From Zingiber officinale (lineage: Eukaryota > Streptophyta > Magnoliopsida > Zingiberales > Zingiberaceae): a stretch of 64,000 nt of DNA. Below, one piece after another: positions 61,007 through 64,000 of the stretch; position 1 is the first letter of the stretch, and the number at the start of each line of letters is the position of its first letter. The position numbers and the translations under genes are program-made. The notes below the pieces were generated by a model. That model did not search any database. It was not told the origin of the DNA and was given only the letters and a program-made list of their open reading frames with translations. The stretch is from assembly GCF_018446385.1 (NCBI RefSeq), contig NC_056000.1, positions 49,322,722-49,386,721 of the forward strand, read 5' to 3'.

Positions 61007-62325
61007 TTGAGACTAGCATGTAGGTCAACAGATGACTTAATCTCACAAGCTATGGATATGAGATATCAGGTTGACACATAGGTATATATTAGAGAATATA
61101 TACTGAATGATCCGCCATGAGAATGTTTCATGGATCATTATATGAGTGTCAAATATTCTCATGTGACTATTGGTATGAATAGTCCTTAGACCTGAAGTCA
61201 CTATGTTTCCCTACATAAGGAGTTGTGTACTTTGATATCGACAAATGTCACATGTAACAAGGTGGACTATAAAGATCACTAGGTATGCAATAAGTTATGC
61301 GGAGGGATGTAAGTGATGTAGATGGAATCTATCCCTTTCATATAACGGAAGTGATATCTGTGGGCCCCTTGATTAGTAGGATACAAGAAAGTATGATCAT
61401 GCTCAAATGAGTCAATATGAGATATTAAGTTTATTTGATTGAGTGTGTCTACTTAGAGATCGAGAAACACGAATATTGATAAGAGGATGACACGTTCTAT
61501 GCCTCATTGATCAATCTAAATATCATTATCAAGGGCAGAAGGATTGAGTCATACAAGATATAGACACGGAAAGGTTAGGTCAGATCTCGATATTCTCGTC
61601 ACTTGGGTAGTAATGATGCATTGCTAGATGTCACTCATTGCTTATGTATTTAAAATAGTCTTAGATATATTGCTAATTTTACGAGAGCCTATTGGGTCAC
61701 GTACAAATAACATGTTGATTTGAAGAGGGGTTATGAGGTTAAGTTTAATTCGAATTATACATATTGAGTTAGACTCGAATGAATTCGGATTAGACTTATT
61801 GAGTAATTAGTTAGACTTATTGGTTTATTGAGTTAATGACTTATTAGGTTAATGGTTAATCCAATATTCTAAATCCAACACGTTAAGATTAATATATCAT
61901 TAATCAAAAGAAAGATCAAGAGACAAAAATATTTTTGTATTCATTGGATGAATACAAAAGTCATTTGTAAAAGTAATATTTAGGTGAAGTAATCTTTTTG
62001 GTAAAATAATCTTTTGGTGAAGTAACTTATTTGGTAAAGTAATCTTTTTGTAAAGTCACCTTATATATATGAAATGACCTTTTAGGTGGTGTGTTATTCT
62101 TGGTTTTTGTTCTTCTTCCTTCTTCCACTTTTGACCGAAACTTCCACAAGAGAGATTGTTAGCACAACCTTTAGTTGTTTCTTTCTCCATTTCATGAGTT
62201 CATGAGACGGACGAAGAACGTGTTCATGTAGATATCGTAGAGGTTCGAACGTGTTGATCGCACTGATATCTACATCCTAAAGAAACATTGTTGTCGGGAT
62301 TGCGAAGGGCACGCAGTAAAAATAT
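61007..62325 (+). mobile_element. Part of an outer LTR-like repeat
   Basis: Non-coding sequence starting near tgttgagactagcatgtagg and ending in a leader-like segment with ttgcgaagggcacgc near 62299. From recall it resembles an abundant Zingiberales LTR family. The gag-only element sits at its left border. No coding frame or second LTR is in the window. Confidence 0.5.
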
Positions 62326-62943
62326 ATATTTTTTAACAAAACTTAATATATGATTTTTTTTTTATGGATATTCTGGATAAAAGAAAATTTGAAAAAAAAA
62401 AGAAGAAAACGTAAAGAAAAAAACAAGAAAAACATTAAAAAAAACGTAAAGGAAAATATAAAAACATAAAAAAAATTAGAAAATTTAAAAAAAAAAAAAA
62501 CGTTAAAAAATAAATAAATAAACGCTATCTATACCATTCAGTAATTTCAATAAACAAAGAAATGATTTGTATTTTTTATAATTTCGTTTCATTTCATTCT
62601 ATTCTATTCTAAATCTCTATCCATTTTAGTTTCATTTCATTTATACCAACCACGTGGACAAACCCGTGCTGGAAAAATGTACGAAATGACCTACATGAGT
62701 AAAATCAAAACGGAAATATAGGTCCGGACAATAACAGGGCAGGGCTTTTTTTAATTTGTAAGACATTTAGTAATTATTGGACGAATTTTTTTTAATAGCC
62801 GGATGACCTTCAAACACTAGATTGATGGACGATTCATTATGAGTATTTTTTTTTTTTGATTTTTTCGATGGTCGATCAATAAAATTTTTTTATAGTATCA
62901 TATGGATGATATCATACTTAATCAATATAAATTAGATATTTAA
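62326..62943. other. A-rich and AT-rich spacer
   Basis: A long A-rich tract (62380-62520) and AT-rich DNA with no gene seen. Confidence 0.5.
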
Positions 62944-63529
62944 TGATCATATTTGAAAGTTGAGTCAAATAAGAGGAGACCGATGACGAGGGCGAGAACG
63001 TTGATGGAGAGAGGACTGAGTTCTAGGATCTAAAGGGGCGTTGCAGGCTTTAGATCTTTGAGTGGAGCAAGGGGAGACCGTCGAAAATGATACTCACGGG
63101 CTTGTACACACCACAGAGAAATCACATGGGAGTGTGAAGGCGAGAACTAGGGAAAGGGTCTTTGGCGTAAATACTCCGATACTCAAGTTAGAAGCAGGAA
63201 AGCTGAAAAAGGTGCAAGAATAAAGTGAACAGTAGTAGATGTGCGCATGCGCGCGTACCTAACCAATGGAGAGAATTCCTTTTTATATATATTTTCATAA
63301 CATCCGCAATAATGAGATGGTTAGAGAATTTCTGGTGTCAAAGTATGTCGGGTGATAGAGGATGTACGACGAACTTCCATTGGGTAGAGGAAGGTTCCAT
63401 GACATGCATGTGCTAGAATATCAGAATATTCCTTGATAAGTAGAATATTCCTTGATAAGTAGTCATTATTCTCTAATAGATTATTGCGATTTCCTGACAT
63501 TGTTATCTTTTGGTGAAAGTCTGACTAGC
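62944..63529 (+). mobile_element. LTR-like unit, copy B
   Basis: A diverged relative of 13904-14430, in the same orientation, with the same order of blocks: tgatcatatttgaaagttgag start, ggcgagaactagggaaagg, ctccgatactcaagttag, a TATA-like ttttatatatat, and an attattctct tail. A 21 bp duplication aga-atattccttgataagt occurs near 63420-63460. Confidence 0.5.
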
Positions 63530-64000
63530 GTTGAGGCCAGGCGGGAGTAGACTAGGAGTCATGTCTATGAGTGAGGGACTAAGGCCTAGGGGTCCGACCG
63601 GTTTTGAGGCTGACTAGGAATAGATTGGGGGCTATGCTCATGAGAAGTGATGAGCTACATCCTGGAGATTCGATCGGCGCTCGAGCTGACCGAGAGTAGA
63701 TTAGGTGCCTTGTCCATGAGAGGTGAGAAACTGAGCTCTGGGAATCTGATTAGCATTGGAGCCGGCGGGGAATACACTAGGGGTCACATCCATGAGAAGT
63801 GAGGAGTTGCATCCTGGAGATTCGACCGGTGTTGGGGCCAACTGAGAATAGATTGGGAGCCTTACGCATGAGAAGTGAAACTAAGCTTTCGGAGTCTAAC
63901 TGATATTAGAGCCGATTAGGAATAGACTGGGGGTTGTGCCCATAAGAAGTGAGGAGCTGCATCCTAGAGATTTGACCGACACTTGGACTGACCCGGAGTA
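63530..64000 (+). repeat. 75 bp tandem array, continuing past the window
   Basis: Units start at 63530, 63601, 63677, 63754, 63829, 63903 and 63979 (71-77 bp). Each has a shared plan: gttgaggcc-like head, gggaatagact(g/a)gg, catgagaagtga, and a tail ending gattcgaccg or gtctaactg. Two tail types alternate in the last units, so a higher-order period of about 150 bp is emerging. Confidence 0.85.

Noticed and set aside
63530-64000. Could be a CRISPR-like array
   Set aside because: Units are adjacent 71-77 bp tandem repeats without unique spacers, in plant nuclear DNA.

Overview
This 64 kb window is plant nuclear DNA. It has spliced genes with GT-AG introns, long AT-rich spacers and nested transposable elements. 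The GC-rich single-exon GRAS gene and the repeat families fit a monocot; from recall, several LTR families look like those of the ginger order (Zingiberales). That placement is low to moderate confidence because no search was run.

Four host genes can be read. (1) 790-3892, minus strand: a five-exon short-chain dehydrogenase that matches plant farnesol dehydrogenase (FLDH); the splice frames join into 336 residues. (2) 11833-13449, plus strand: an intronless GRAS regulator of the NSP2 type (symbiosis and strigolactone signalling), with a miR171h-type target site inside the coding sequence and an unusual proline-rich tail. (3) 16935-22055, minus strand: an eight-exon MEKK1-type MAP kinase kinase kinase of 616 residues with all kinase motifs. 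(4) 46415-48501, plus strand: a small twin-CX9C (CHCH-type) protein whose first coding exon is split by a 441 bp hAT-type MITE with an 8 bp target duplication. The MITE ends and the duplicated target together supply GT and AG borders, so the insertion could be removed as a new in-frame intron.

The rest is largely transposons. 3.9-7.1 kb holds three MITE-like foldback elements and a 3' LINE fragment. 13.9-15.4 kb and 62.9-64.0 kb hold two diverged copies of one LTR-like unit, each followed by a different tandem array. 24.3-33.7 kb is a decayed Copia element carrying two later insertions: an antisense LTR-like block and a 2343 bp solo LTR with a perfect 5 bp target duplication. 34040-41400 is a complete CACTA (En/Spm) element with CACTACAAAA ends, a 3 bp target duplication, subterminal repeat arrays and both gene modules, each carrying nonsense codons. 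53746-61001 is a minus-strand LTR element with two about 1.5 kb LTRs, a primer-binding site and a gag gene but no recognisable pol; it sits inside another repeat.

The two most interesting signals are the MITE that may have created an intron, and a very dense set of short stem-loops in the gag-only element. The stem sequences of those loops change while staying self-complementary. A related hairpin set also occurs in the unrelated solo LTR at 32.2 kb. The 5' region of the CX9C gene is also duplicated about 6.9 kb downstream, with a junction that looks like template switching.
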